The notes under the pieces are model-generated. The model had not been told where the DNA came from. It ran no database searches and was given only the letters and a program-made list of their open reading frames with translations. The position numbers and the translations under genes are program-made. 64,000 nucleotides of DNA from Alphaproteobacteria bacterium. Its GTDB lineage: Bacteria; Pseudomonadota; Alphaproteobacteria; Sphingomonadales; Sphingomonadaceae. This document shows positions 48,385 through 58,557 of the stretch, in pieces; positions within the stretch are counted from its first letter, which is position 1; each line of letters begins with the position of its first letter. The stretch lies in contig JAUIFP010000004.1 of NCBI GenBank assembly GCA_030430365.1, positions 19,420 through 83,419 of the forward strand. Direction: 5' to 3'.

Positions 48385-49125
48385 TCAGCGAAAGCCGCCG
48401 GAGACCTGGAGGTTGGCACCGGTAATCCACGCCCCGGCATCGGAAGCGAGGAATACGGCAGCCGGTGCAATATCCTCCGGCGAACCCAGCCTGCCCAGCG
48501 GTGTTTTGGCGATGATCGGCTTCACGATTTCGTCGCCCCAGTCATAGACCGGGTGCCCATCGGTATGCGTCACGCCGGGGGAAATCGTGTTCACCCGAAT
48601 CTGCCTTGGGCCGAGTTCCTTGGCGAGTGTCTCGCTGATATCATTGAGAGCCGCCTTCGAGGCGCTGTAGAGCGTCGTGCTGGCCTCTGGCGAAAGCACA
48701 ATCGTCGAGGAGATGTTGAGTACGCTCGAGCCTTCACCGAAATGCTTGAGGGCTTCTTGGGTGAGGATGATGGGGCCAAGAACGTTGATATTGAAATGCC
48801 GATGGAACTCTGCCTCGGTAATATCTTCGATTGCGGCCATGTCGTACGCAGCCGCATTGTTCACGAGAATGTCCAGCCGGCCGAACTCCGCGACTGTTTC
48901 GCTGACCAGGCGCCGGGCATCTTCCACCGACGCCACATTCGCTTGAATGGCAATCGCGTTGCCGCCTTTATCCTTGATCGCTTTGACGACTCTGTCTGCG
49001 CCGCTGCTGTCGGAAGAATAGTTGACTGCGACTGCGGCGCCTTCGGCAGCCATGGCTTCAGCTATTCCTGCGCCGATTCCTTTTGACGCGCCTGTCACCA
49101 GCGCAACCTTGCCTTTCAATTTCAT
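48385..49125 (-). CDS. SDR family oxidoreductase
   Basis: MKLKGKVALVTGASKGIGAGIAEAMAAEGAAVAVNYSSDSSGADRVV...LYSASKAALNDISETLAKELGP. Confidence 0.92.
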   Translation of the reverse strand: MKLKGKVALVTGASKGIGAGIAEAMAAEGAAVAVNYSSDSSGADRVVKAIKDKGGNAIAIQANVASVEDARRLVSETVAEFGRLDILVNNAAAYDMAAIEDITEAEFHRHFNINVLGPIILTQEALKHFGEGSSVLNISSTIVLSPEASTTLYSASKAALNDISETLAKELGPRQIRVNTISPGVTHTDGHPVYDWGDEIVKPIIAKTPLGRLGSPEDIAPAAVFLASDAGAWITGANLQVSGGFR

Positions 49126-49283
49126 TTTCTCTTCATCCTCTCGATAAATGGCTCTTGCCGGGCATGAAGATTCGCGGGACATCGCGAGGATTCGGTTCCT
49201 CAACAGCCCCTTACCCGGCCAAGCCTTCCCGCCGCGGAAAGCAGAGTCCCGATCGTCGCCTGAACCTCGCCATCGACTTTTTC

Positions 49284-49299
49284 CGAACTAATTGGTTTG
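49284..49299. promoter_or_regulatory. Putative TetR-type operator (CGAACTAATTGGTTTG)
   Basis: Divergent promoter between SDR (minus) and TonB receptor (plus); two differences from the perfect palindrome. Confidence 0.55.
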
Positions 49300-49506
49300 A
49301 CTTCGGATCACAATAGTATAATTTATCGGTAGTCAATCTGCTCGGATCGCCGAGCCGAGTCCCTCAGGCTCAATGCGCAAGATACCTGTCGCGAAACGGC
49401 AAGTGCTTGCGCCTTGGCAAAGTGGGCTTGGCAAAACGATGTCGGCAAACTTGGCTGGAACGAGAACGCGCGATCAAGCGCCTGATCTATTTGGGAGAAA
49501 TTTCGA

Positions 49507-51786
49507 ATGAGGACGAAACCTTTTCTTTTGGCCGGCGCAGCCCTGGCGGGATTTGCCTGGAGCCCGGCCGCCTTCGCGCAGGACGAGAGCGAGGCAGCGG
49601 ACTACAATGCACCGATTGTTGTGACCGCTCAGTTCCGCGAGCAGGCGCTGCAGGATACGCCTCTGGCGATCACTGCAATCACCAGCGACACACTGGCCGA
49701 GCGCGGCCAGGCTAGCGTTTACGAAATCGCTAACCAGGTTCCGAACGTTACGCTGAAACCGTCGGTCGCCGCATGGGGCCCCAGCTTGGTCGCCTCGATC
49801 CGCGGCGTCGGACAGTACAACTTCAACCCGGCTCTGGAACCCGGCGTCGGTGTATTCGTGGACGATGTCTACTACGCCACGCTGACCGGCTCACTGCTCG
49901 AACTGCTCGATCTCGAGCGTGTCGAGGTGCTGCGTGGCCCGCAGGGCACCCTGACCGGCCGCAACTCGATCGGCGGTGCCGTTCGTATGATCACCAAGCA
50001 GCCGACTGGCGACAATAGCGGCTTCATCGAAGCCACTGGCGGCAGCCGCAAGCTGGTCGGTCTGCGCGGTGCGATCGACCTCGCCGTAACCGACACGATT
50101 TCGGCTCGCATCTCGGCCATGGTGAAAAGCCAGGACGGCTACATCGAGAATCTCGACTACGGATGCGTGAATCCCAATCCGGACATCCCGGCAACCGTAT
50201 CGTCGAGCGACTGCAAGCGCGGTCCCAATATGGGCGGGACCGGCAATCAGGCTATCAGGGGCCAGCTGCGCTTCGAACCGAACGATCAGTTCGACTTCAC
50301 GCTGACCGGCAACTACACCCGTGAAGACCGCATGTCTGCCGGCCCGGTTCTACGGTCGGCCAATTTCGACAATCCGGAAACCAACCCTGTGCCCGGCGTG
50401 CCGTATGATGCACGCTTCATTTGCGGCCCATACTGCAACTACGCGACCTTCCAGAACGGCCCCGGCCGTGATGGATATCCGGCATTCGCCTCGCAGGTTG
50501 ATCCGCGCACCTATTTCGAAGGTTTCGGAATTTCCGGTAATGCCAATTACGATTTCACCGACACTCTTTCGCTGACCTCGATCACGGCTTACCGCGAATA
50601 CACTTCGTCCTTCGGCATGGACGGTGACCTGTCACCGGCACGCCAGGATTTGTCGCAGATCGACCTGAAGCACCGGTTCTTCAGCCAGGAAGCGCGCGTC
50701 AATGCCGATCTCGGAATGGCGACGCTGACCGTCGGCGGCTTCTATTCGTGGCAGCAGACGGACATGAACTACTTCCTGGATGTCCGTCCGTACTTCCTGC
50801 AGTACACGACTGACGACGAAATCCCCGGAAACACGCTGGCTGCCTTTGCGACCGCAATTGTCAACGTGACGGACGCGATGACGGTTACGGCCGGCATTCG
50901 CTACACCGAGGAAGAAAAGACCTATAACTACAATCAGTTCAGGCTCGATGGCTCCGTCAACGACCCTGCCCTGCAGGGCCAGAGCGGCACGTATGATGAC
51001 AGCGTGGTCGATTATCGCTTGAGCGTCGACTATCGCTGGTCGGACAACTTCCTGACCTATGCGACGTTTGCGACGGGCTTCAAGGGCGGCGGGACCAACC
51101 CGTTCCCGGCAGCTCCGGCTCTGATCCTTCCCTTCGCACCGGAAAAGCTGAAGAACTACGAGATTGGCTTCAAGAGCGATTTCCTGAACAATCGCGTGCG
51201 CTTCAATCTGACCGGCTTCCTCAACGAGTATGACGGCGTTCAGCTGACCCGTCTCGACGTTGCCGAATTCGGTTTCGATTTCGGTAGTCTGATCGTGAAT
51301 GCGGGCAACGCGACCACGAAGGGTATCGAAGCCGAATTCTCTGCCGAGCCGGTGGACGGGTTCAATCTCAATGCTTCGGCCAGCTATCTGAACTTCGAGT
51401 TCGACTATGTCGATCCTGCGACGTTCCTGACGACCGACGTTGTTCCGCCCTTCACGCCCGAATGGAAATGGGCAGCGGGCGCACAATATGAGATCGATCT
51501 GGGCAACAGCTCGCTGACGCCGCGCATCGACGTGGTCTATCAGAGCTCGATCTACACCAATGCGGCGAACGCGCCGTCGAACCAGATCGATGAATACACG
51601 GTCGCGAATGCGCACCTGACGTGGAAGAACTACGAAGGGGATCTCTCGATCGCCCTGCACGTCAACAATCTGTTCGACGAATACTACCTGCTGAACAACT
51701 TCGACCTCAGTGGATCCAGCGGCATTGTCCAGGATTTCCCTGCCGCTCCGCGCGAGTTCTCGGTTGTTCTCCGCAAGGATTTCTGA
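49507..51786 (+). CDS. TonB-dependent receptor
   Basis: Signal peptide MRTKPFLLAGAALAGFAWSPAAFAQ; APIVVTAQFREQALQDTPLAITAITSDTLAERG; VEVLRGPQGTLTGRNSIGGAVRM; terminal FSVVLRKDF. Confidence 0.95.
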   Translation: MRTKPFLLAGAALAGFAWSPAAFAQDESEAADYNAPIVVTAQFREQALQDTPLAITAITSDTLAERGQASVYEIANQVPNVTLKPSVAAWGPSLVASIRGVGQYNFNPALEPGVGVFVDDVYYATLTGSLLELLDLERVEVLRGPQGTLTGRNSIGGAVRMITKQPTGDNSGFIEATGGSRKLVGLRGAIDLAVTDTISARISAMVKSQDGYIENLDYGCVNPNPDIPATVSSSDCKRGPNMGGTGNQAIRGQLRFEPNDQFDFTLTGNYTREDRMSAGPVLRSANFDNPETNPVPGVPYDARFICGPYCNYATFQNGPGRDGYPAFASQVDPRTYFEGFGISGNANYDFTDTLSLTSITAYREYTSSFGMDGDLSPARQDLSQIDLKHRFFSQEARVNADLGMATLTVGGFYSWQQTDMNYFLDVRPYFLQYTTDDEIPGNTLAAFATAIVNVTDAMTVTAGIRYTEEEKTYNYNQFRLDGSVNDPALQGQSGTYDDSVVDYRLSVDYRWSDNFLTYATFATGFKGGGTNPFPAAPALILPFAPEKLKNYEIGFKSDFLNNRVRFNLTGFLNEYDGVQLTRLDVAEFGFDFGSLIVNAGNATTKGIEAEFSAEPVDGFNLNASASYLNFEFDYVDPATFLTTDVVPPFTPEWKWAAGAQYEIDLGNSSLTPRIDVVYQSSIYTNAANAPSNQIDEYTVANAHLTWKNYEGDLSIALHVNNLFDEYYLLNNFDLSGSSGIVQDFPAAPREFSVVLRKDF

Positions 51787-51811
51787 CCCTTAACAGGGCG
51801 GATTGAATGAC

Positions 51812-51852
51812 TGCGCCGGGAACCTCCAACAGAGTTTCCCGGCGCATTTTTT
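51812..51852 (+). terminator. Rho-independent terminator
   Basis: TGCGCCGGGAA (51812-51822) / TTCCCGGCGCA (51836-51846) followed by TTTTTT. Confidence 0.85.
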
Positions 51853-51947
51853 AACTGCGTCACGCAAGCCGATTGGCCGCCGGCGATGGCCGGCCGACTG
51901 CTGTATCGAAAACATAAGAGTCATCTGCGCGAGGAACCAAGGAAGTC

Positions 51948-53264
51948 ATGACAGAGCAAAGCACACAGCCGCAGGATTATCCTTCCGCCGCGCCGGACCG
52001 CATCTATCAGTTCGGCGCCTTTGCAACGCTCATAATGCTTTTCCTTTATAGCGGGTTTTGTCTGCAGGCCTTGCCTGTCGTCGCCCCGTCCATTCTCGAA
52101 GAATGGAATATCCCTGCGCGGGACATTGCGACGCCGCTTGCGCTGACAGCTGTCGGCATGGGCCTTGGTGCCGTTCTTGGCGGCTATCTTGGAGATGCCC
52201 GGGGAAGGAAGTTCCCGATCATCGGCTTCGCAGGGCTGCAAGGTCTGGCGATGTTCTTCTGCAGTTTCGCAACGGACCTCACCGGCCTCTATGCCCTGAT
52301 CTTCATAAACGGCCTGGGACTTGGCGGCTATTTCTCCTCAGGGATGGCCCTGATGACCGAGCTGGCACCTGAGGACAAGAAGGGCCTGATGATCAGCTTC
52401 GCCATTCTGGCAGGCCCCCTGGGGTTAGGCATATGCTCGCTTGTCGGCAGTGTCGTCGCACCTGCTTATGGTTGGGCATCCATATTTCTAATTGGCGGCG
52501 TTGCCGCCGTCCCGCTGGTCGCAGCGTTGGCATTGTTCGTGCCTGAATCACCTCGATACCTGCGCAGAATGCCGGAACGCGCCGAACTCAGGCAGAAAAT
52601 CCTGACGCGCCTTGGGCTGCCGGAGGAAGAAGAGGTCCTAGAAGCTCCGGAGGAGCGGCCCGGCATGCATTTGGTCGGCACGCTGTTGCGTGAACGGCTC
52701 GGCACCACGCTGCTTCTGTGGATTGTGTTCTTCGTGATGTATGTGCTTGGCTCATCTGTCCTGGGCTGGGTGCCGGTCGTCTTGTCATCTCTGGACTTCG
52801 ACCTCGCCTTCGCAGCCCGGTCGCTTTTCTTCTGGACGCTCGGCAGCATGATCGGAACGCCGCTTTCCGGTTGGTTCATCGGCCGGATCGGCGCTCACAA
52901 GACCGGCCTCATGTTTTCCGCGATCGCAGTGGCAGCAATCAGCCTGCTCACCTTCGCGGATTTGAGCCCTCAATCAGGCAACCTGATCCTCATCCTGCTT
53001 CCCTGCGCCGGGTTCGCTGTCGCCGGTGTGGTCACTACGCTCTACACCCTGGCTGCGGAATCCTACCCCACGGCAATGCGTGCCACGGGTATCGGCCTGG
53101 CCGACGCAGTCGGACGAATTGGTGGAATTTTGGGCGCTTATTCAGGCGTGATTGCGATGGAACAGGCCGGAGCCTTCGGGTTCTTCTTCGTGATCCTGTG
53201 CCTGGCCGCAGTGACTGTCGCAGTGCTCTTCCTGTTGTGGCTCGGCCACAGAAAGACAGCCTAG
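51948..53264 (+). CDS. MFS transporter (aromatic acid/H+ symporter-like)
   Basis: LGGYLGDARGRKFPIIGFAGLQGLAMF; PESPRYLRRMPERAELRQKIL central loop. Confidence 0.88.
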   Translation: MTEQSTQPQDYPSAAPDRIYQFGAFATLIMLFLYSGFCLQALPVVAPSILEEWNIPARDIATPLALTAVGMGLGAVLGGYLGDARGRKFPIIGFAGLQGLAMFFCSFATDLTGLYALIFINGLGLGGYFSSGMALMTELAPEDKKGLMISFAILAGPLGLGICSLVGSVVAPAYGWASIFLIGGVAAVPLVAALALFVPESPRYLRRMPERAELRQKILTRLGLPEEEEVLEAPEERPGMHLVGTLLRERLGTTLLLWIVFFVMYVLGSSVLGWVPVVLSSLDFDLAFAARSLFFWTLGSMIGTPLSGWFIGRIGAHKTGLMFSAIAVAAISLLTFADLSPQSGNLILILLPCAGFAVAGVVTTLYTLAAESYPTAMRATGIGLADAVGRIGGILGAYSGVIAMEQAGAFGFFFVILCLAAVTVAVLFLLWLGHRKTA

Positions 53265-53322
53265 CTCCTGGCACGGGACGTTGGAGTGGCGGCCTATGCG
53301 GCCGCCCTCGCCTCCTGCCGCC

Positions 53323-53973
53323 CTATTTTTGGCTGCTGGAAGGTGCCTCGGAAATCAACCGATGCGAAATCTCGATCACGGTTGCGCGGTCGCGTTCAAG
53401 AGCCGCTTTGCGGGCCGCGCCGGTAACCTTCGTTCCCAGCTCATGGATATAGACCGGTGCAAGGATCCTGCTCATCGCCATGCTTGAGATCAGATTCAAC
53501 AACAGTACCGGATCCCAATTCGGATCGATAGTCCCCGCAGCCTGGGCCGCCTTAACCGAATTGATCCGGGCCTCGATGATCTCCACTCTGGGATCGTCAT
53601 CAGGCAGGCTCTTGTCTCCCAGTTCGAGCAAAAACCACAGCCAGATTCTGACATCGTCGGGATTATTATAATAATAGTCGAATACGCTGCCGATGAAGTC
53701 GTCCACATTATCCGGATCGAGCAGCACAGATTGCTGAAATCTCAAGGACTGTTCGACCTGGATCTCTTTGATCAATTCGGACTTGCTACTGAAATAGAAG
53801 TATAGACGTTCCTTGCTGGTCCCAGCCATACGCGCAATTCGGTCTACCCGGGCACCGGCAAATCCGTGTCTCACCAGTTCCTTGCGAGCGGCAACGATGA
53901 TGCGCGCACGCGCATCGGAGTTGGAATTTCTCTTGGACGAACGCTTCGCTTCGGAAGGTTTTTTCTCACGCAC
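53323..53973 (-). CDS. TetR family transcriptional regulator
   Basis: ARARIIVAARKELVRHGFAGARVDRIARMAGTSKERLYFYFSSKSELIKEI HTH. Start at MVREKKPSEAK, with MLYTVHMVREK at 53994 as the alternative. Confidence 0.9.
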   Translation of the reverse strand: MREKKPSEAKRSSKRNSNSDARARIIVAARKELVRHGFAGARVDRIARMAGTSKERLYFYFSSKSELIKEIQVEQSLRFQQSVLLDPDNVDDFIGSVFDYYYNNPDDVRIWLWFLLELGDKSLPDDDPRVEIIEARINSVKAAQAAGTIDPNWDPVLLLNLISSMAMSRILAPVYIHELGTKVTGAARKAALERDRATVIEISHRLISEAPSSSQK

Positions 53974-54025
53974 CATATGAACGGTATAGAGCATCGGCTC
54001 GTCGCATCAACTGTAGAGCAATATC

Positions 54026-54041
54026 CAAACTAAATGGTTTG
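54026..54041. promoter_or_regulatory. Putative TetR-type operator (CAAACTAAATGGTTTG)
   Basis: Between the TetR gene (minus) and an SDR gene (plus). Its right arm can form a -35 (TTGACG-N17-TAGTCA). Confidence 0.55.
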
Positions 54042-54100
54042 ACGATTGGCTTGATACGACTTAGTCAGAATGGCGCAAACTGGCGGAAAGGCTATAGATT

Positions 54101-54850
54101 TTGACGGAACTTCGGGGAAAGGTGGCAATTGTCACGGGGGCTTCCAAAGGCATTGGTGCAGGCATTGCACGGCACTTGGCCGCAGCAGGGGCAACGGTTG
54201 CCGTAAACTATGCTTCAAGCAAGGACGCTGCGGAAAAGGTTGTTTCGGAAATCACCGAACAAGGCGGGACTGCAAAAGCAATAGGCGCCGATGTTTCCAA
54301 CGAAGCAGACGCGGCGAGACTGGTTTCCGAAACGCTGGAAGCTTTCGGACGGGTCGACATCATTGTGAACAACGCCGCGTATTTTCGCTTTGGTCCGGTC
54401 GAGAAGACCACCTTGGATGGATTTCGCCGCCATTTCGAAACGAATGTCTTCGGTCCGATCCAAATACTGATCCAGGCTCTCGACCATCTTGGACCGGGTA
54501 GTTCGGTTATCAACATCGGTTCTGCCGGTGTGGTCAATCCAACCAATAATGCCGTCCTCTATGGGGGATCGAAGGCAGCACTCGAGAAGATCACCACATT
54601 CATGGCCAAGGAACTTGGCCCTAGGGAAATTCGCGTGAACATGGTGCGGCCAGGCGCAACCGATACCGAAGGGAACCGCGAGGTCGGCACTTTCGACGAT
54701 CCGGAAATCATGGCAGCTCTCAAAGAGCATACCTCTCTCGGACGGATCGGGACGCCCGACGATGTCGCGCCCGCAGTCACCTTTCTTGCGTCGGACGAAG
54801 CGCGCTGGATTACCGGTGCCGTGCTGGACGCTTCAGGCGGATTCAGCTGA
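54101..54850 (+). CDS. SDR family oxidoreductase
   Basis: LRGKVAIVTGASKGIGAGIARHLAAAGATVAVNYASSKDAAEKVV...LYGGSKAALEKIT. Close paralog of 48385-49125. Confidence 0.92.
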   Translation: MTELRGKVAIVTGASKGIGAGIARHLAAAGATVAVNYASSKDAAEKVVSEITEQGGTAKAIGADVSNEADAARLVSETLEAFGRVDIIVNNAAYFRFGPVEKTTLDGFRRHFETNVFGPIQILIQALDHLGPGSSVINIGSAGVVNPTNNAVLYGGSKAALEKITTFMAKELGPREIRVNMVRPGATDTEGNREVGTFDDPEIMAALKEHTSLGRIGTPDDVAPAVTFLASDEARWITGAVLDASGGFS

Positions 54851-54889
54851 CGCTACGCGCATCGTGAAACGGACAATGAAGAGGCCGAA

Positions 54890-55285
54890 GTGACTGAACA
54901 GGCAATGGCGCCCAAACGCGTAATCGAGGAAATCTACCAGCTGTTCCAGCAGCAGCGCGGCATGGAAGCCGTGGAGCGATATTTTTCACCGGACTATGTC
55001 GAACACAATCCCGACATTCCGGGTGGCAACCTCGACGGGTTCAAGCACGTGCTCGTGCGCGAAGGGCTTGATGAGCCGAGAGGGCATCCAATGGAGATGG
55101 ACGTCCTGAAGATCGTTGCCGATGGCTGCGACGTTGCCGTCCACCTGAGGATACGCCAGCCCGATCAGCAAGACCTCATGATCATGGAATTCTACCGGGT
55201 GGAAGGCGGCAAGGCCGTCGAACATTGGGACGTCATGCAAGTCGCACCGGTCGATCCGGTCAACAAGAACCAGCGCATGGCCTAA
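54890..55285 (+). CDS. SnoaL-like (NTF2 superfamily) protein
   Basis: DYVEHNPDIPGGNLDGFKHVLVREGLDE...GGKAVEHWDVMQVAPVDPVNKNQRMA; GTG start. Confidence 0.87.
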   Translation: MTEQAMAPKRVIEEIYQLFQQQRGMEAVERYFSPDYVEHNPDIPGGNLDGFKHVLVREGLDEPRGHPMEMDVLKIVADGCDVAVHLRIRQPDQQDLMIMEFYRVEGGKAVEHWDVMQVAPVDPVNKNQRMA

Positions 55286-55331
55286 GCCTCGCCACAGCGC
55301 GAGACAACTCACTCACGCCCAAAGCCATTGA

Positions 55332-56261
55332 TCAGTCCCAGGGCCCGCGCGGCGGCCGGGAAAGGACTTCGGGCAAAGCGGTTTCAAGCCACTGGGTGAT
55401 CGTCTTTCGCGGCCTGCCCGCAAGAGTTTCGGCGTCGTCGCTAACCCCGTCATACCACCCTTCGCGGATCGCCGTGGCCATCATCGCAAAAATCGGAACG
55501 GTCTCTGGATGAGAGCCCGCCTCGAGCAGCTTTTCGGCCAGCTCGTCAGGCTCCACCATCGCCAGCTCGATCTTCTTGCCGGAGACTTCGCACAGTGCGC
55601 GCCAGATATCTTCTGCAGTCAACGCCTTAGGCCCGGTTATGTCGAACGTCTTGTTCGCACTGCTGTCGGAAAGCAGAGCACCCGCATCGGCAGCCGCCGT
55701 GTCCTCTCGCGAGACGTGAGAAATACGGCCTTGCGCAGTCGCCGCATAGAATACGCCGCTATCGACGGCATGACGCCAGTGATGTTCCAGATGCCAATCG
55801 GGCCATTCCCAGTGCCGCAAAGCCGTCCATTTGGCGCCGCTGGCCTTGATGGCCTCTTCCGTCTCCCAGTGGTCGATATGCGCATCGGCCAGGGTATCCG
55901 GATCGGCATGGGGCGCAGAAGTGTAGAAAAGATGCGAAACCCCCGCCTCTATCGCCGCCGCAATGGCCGCCTTGTGCTGCTGCACGCGAACGCCCGCGAT
56001 GAAAGCTTCGGGGGTGCCGCTGATCAGAAGCATCCTGCGCGCTCCGCGAAACGCGTCGACAAGCGTTTCAGGCTTGTCATGATCGGCTGCACGCACCTGA
56101 ATTCCCTGCGCGGCCAGTTGCTCAAGCCGCTCTGGCGACCTGGTAGTCGTGATCAATTGCTGCGGCGGCAGGCCGCGCTTCAGCAGCTCTTCGATGATCA
56201 GCCCGGCAAGCTTCCCGGAGCCACCCGTCACCAATATCGGCAGGTCTTCAGTCATTGCCAC
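55332..56261 (-). CDS. NmrA-like NAD(P)-binding protein
   Basis: LPILVTGGSGKLAGLIIEELLKRGLPPQQLITTTRSPERLEQLAAQGIQVRAADHDKPETLVDAFRGARRMLLIS. Confidence 0.88.
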   Translation of the reverse strand: MAMTEDLPILVTGGSGKLAGLIIEELLKRGLPPQQLITTTRSPERLEQLAAQGIQVRAADHDKPETLVDAFRGARRMLLISGTPEAFIAGVRVQQHKAAIAAAIEAGVSHLFYTSAPHADPDTLADAHIDHWETEEAIKASGAKWTALRHWEWPDWHLEHHWRHAVDSGVFYAATAQGRISHVSREDTAAADAGALLSDSSANKTFDITGPKALTAEDIWRALCEVSGKKIELAMVEPDELAEKLLEAGSHPETVPIFAMMATAIREGWYDGVSDDAETLAGRPRKTITQWLETALPEVLSRPPRGPWD

Positions 56262-56287
56262 TTTCCAATCCTTCCCAGTTTGAACGT

Positions 56288-57157
56288 TCAGGCTCCGATG
56301 CCGGCTGCGGCGTAGACCTCGCGCAAGCTGAGCGCCTGACGGCCTGTGATCATTTTCACGTGATGCGAGCAGATAGCGGAATATCCATCACGAATTGCAT
56401 GTTCGGATGAGAGCAAATCCGCCATCGTGAAGGGGCCGATCCAGGTGTCTGCCTGGTCTTTCCCGTCATCTTCATCATCGGAGGTGACATATTCGATCGG
56501 CTTTCCGCTCATCTGCGAAGCCAGGGCCGCCGCATCGCGGTGGGACAGCAGCTCCGGCCCGGTAATTTCATAGACGGCACCGGCATGCCCGTCATTCGCG
56601 ATTGCGTAGGCCGCTGCACGCGCACAATCCTGCTTCGCAACCACCCCCAGACAGCCATCGCCGGAATGGGATATCCATTGGCCGGTTTCGATCGCCTGCG
56701 GGGCAATCGCGTTCGCCAGAATGTCGGCGTAGCCGGACATACGCAGGATCGTCGCCTCCATTCCGCAATTGCGGAGAAGCTCTTCCGTGAATCTATGGTC
56801 CGGAATGATGAAAGATGGATTGCGTGGATGGATCCCGACACTGGAGGTGTAGGCCACCTGCCGAATGCCAGACTCCTTCGCCGCTTCGATTGCGTTGCTA
56901 TGCTGGAGCCGGCGCTGCTCCCCCACTGAGACGGTACTGATGATCAGCGCCCGCTCTGCCCCAGCGAATGCTTTCAGCAAGCTCTCGGGCTCATCGAAAT
57001 CGCCGTAGCGGACGTCCATCCCCTTCTCGCGGAATTCGTCGAGGCCTTCCGGAGAGCGGCTCACAAGTATGACATCTTCAGCCGGCACGACTTCCAGGAT
57101 CGAAGCAGCTGCCAGCCGTCCGAATTCACCCGATGCACCAGTAATCACAATAGACAT
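56288..57157 (-). CDS. NmrA-like NAD(P)-binding protein
   Basis: MSIVITGASGEFGRLAAASILEVVPAEDVILVSRSPEGLDEFREKGMDVRYGDFDEPESLLKAFAGAERALIIS. Confidence 0.88.
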   Translation of the reverse strand: MSIVITGASGEFGRLAAASILEVVPAEDVILVSRSPEGLDEFREKGMDVRYGDFDEPESLLKAFAGAERALIISTVSVGEQRRLQHSNAIEAAKESGIRQVAYTSSVGIHPRNPSFIIPDHRFTEELLRNCGMEATILRMSGYADILANAIAPQAIETGQWISHSGDGCLGVVAKQDCARAAAYAIANDGHAGAVYEITGPELLSHRDAAALASQMSGKPIEYVTSDDEDDGKDQADTWIGPFTMADLLSSEHAIRDGYSAICSHHVKMITGRQALSLREVYAAAGIGA

Positions 57158-57204
57158 AATTCAACTTTCCCGGCCTCTGCTGATACCCAGCAGCAAGGCA
57201 CGAT

Positions 57205-58353
57205 TTAGGCTGCGAAACGCGAGAGTGCTTCAAGCACGAGCTTCATGTCCCACATGTCTTCGTCGACATCGAACATGTCCGAACGGAAGGGCTCGATCGA
57301 TGCGAAATCGCCATTGCGCAATTTGTTGACCCAATTGGGGTCCGCAATCATGGCTCTGCCAACGGCAACCAGGGCAAAGTCTCCCCGTGTAAAGCGCCGC
57401 GCCAGCTCGCCAAGGCTGGCCAGCGGTTCGAGCGCATCGGGATCCTCTTCCGGTCCGAACAGAAGATCCTTCACTCCGACAGTACCGACTGCGACGACCG
57501 GGCTGTGCCCGACCTTGGTCGTCCATCCTGCCAGGCCAAGGTCACTGTCAGGCCATTCAGGCATGTAGAAGCGGCGCGTAGAAGCGTGAAACAGGTCTAC
57601 GCCGGCATCTTCCCATGCGTTGATCGCCAATTGCAGTTCCTCGGGAGTGGCGAACAGTTTCGCGTCGAAATCGACTTCCTTCCACTGCGAGAAGCGCCAT
57701 CCGATGACGAAATCCGGCCCCACGGCGGAACGCACTGCACGGATCACAGCCAGCGGATAAGCAAGCCGCTGCGCTAGATCGCTGCCGCCCAACCCGTCCT
57801 CGCGGAGATTGGTCTCGTGCCAGCAGAATTGATCGAGCAGAAAACCATGCGCCGAGTGGATCTCCACTCCGTCCGCGCCCATTTTTTGCGCCGTAAGAGC
57901 GGCGGTAACATAGGCATCGCAGATCTCGTCGAGCTCTTCCTTGCTCGCCGCCCGTCCGTTGACTTTCCCCTGATAAGCCAGCCCGGAAGGACTGAGCGTT
58001 CCTTCAATCCCTTCCGGCCTCAGCGAGCCCTCATGGAAGAGCTGCATGAACATGTTTCCGCCAGCATCCTTCACGGAGCCGACAACGCGCTGCCATGCCT
58101 CCAGCGTATGCGGCGCCAGCTTCGCGGCGGCAGGTTGTCCGGTTGCACTTGGATGGTCGATCGCAGTGGCTTCGCTCACTATCAGGCCCGCCCCGCCGCG
58201 CACGCGCTCTACATAGTAGTCGGCCAATTGCGCCCCTGGCACACCATCCACGCACCAGCCGCGCTGCATGGCAGGCAGCACGAAGCGGTTTGGCAAGCGC
58301 AGTCCATTGACTTCCAATGGCTCGAACAGCGGCTCAAGCAAGTCCGACTTCAT
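57205..58353 (-). CDS. NADH:flavin oxidoreductase (Old Yellow Enzyme family)
   Basis: LFEPLEVNGLRLPNRFVLPAMQRG; GADGVEIHSAHGFLLDQFCWHETNLREDGLGGSDLAQRLAYPLAVIRAVR. Confidence 0.92.
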   Translation of the reverse strand: MKSDLLEPLFEPLEVNGLRLPNRFVLPAMQRGWCVDGVPGAQLADYYVERVRGGAGLIVSEATAIDHPSATGQPAAAKLAPHTLEAWQRVVGSVKDAGGNMFMQLFHEGSLRPEGIEGTLSPSGLAYQGKVNGRAASKEELDEICDAYVTAALTAQKMGADGVEIHSAHGFLLDQFCWHETNLREDGLGGSDLAQRLAYPLAVIRAVRSAVGPDFVIGWRFSQWKEVDFDAKLFATPEELQLAINAWEDAGVDLFHASTRRFYMPEWPDSDLGLAGWTTKVGHSPVVAVGTVGVKDLLFGPEEDPDALEPLASLGELARRFTRGDFALVAVGRAMIADPNWVNKLRNGDFASIEPFRSDMFDVDEDMWDMKLVLEALSRFAA

Positions 58354-58466
58354 TGGCGCAGCTTTGCCACTGCGCGCTTGCGCAAGAGATGGATTTTACC
58401 GGACAAGACCATTCACTGCTTCCTCTCCAACGATGCGGCGACTGGTGTCAGTCCACCCGCAAACCC

Positions 58467-58482
58467 CAAACTGATTAGTTTT
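58467..58482. promoter_or_regulatory. Putative TetR-type operator (CAAACTGATTAGTTTT)
   Basis: Upstream of the OYE gene (minus). Confidence 0.45.
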
Positions 58483-58557
58483 GAATTCAGTAACTGAATA
58501 CGAAAGTTTATGCAATCTGCGCAGCCCATCATTCGCTACCGGATCGCTTCCGCTTTC

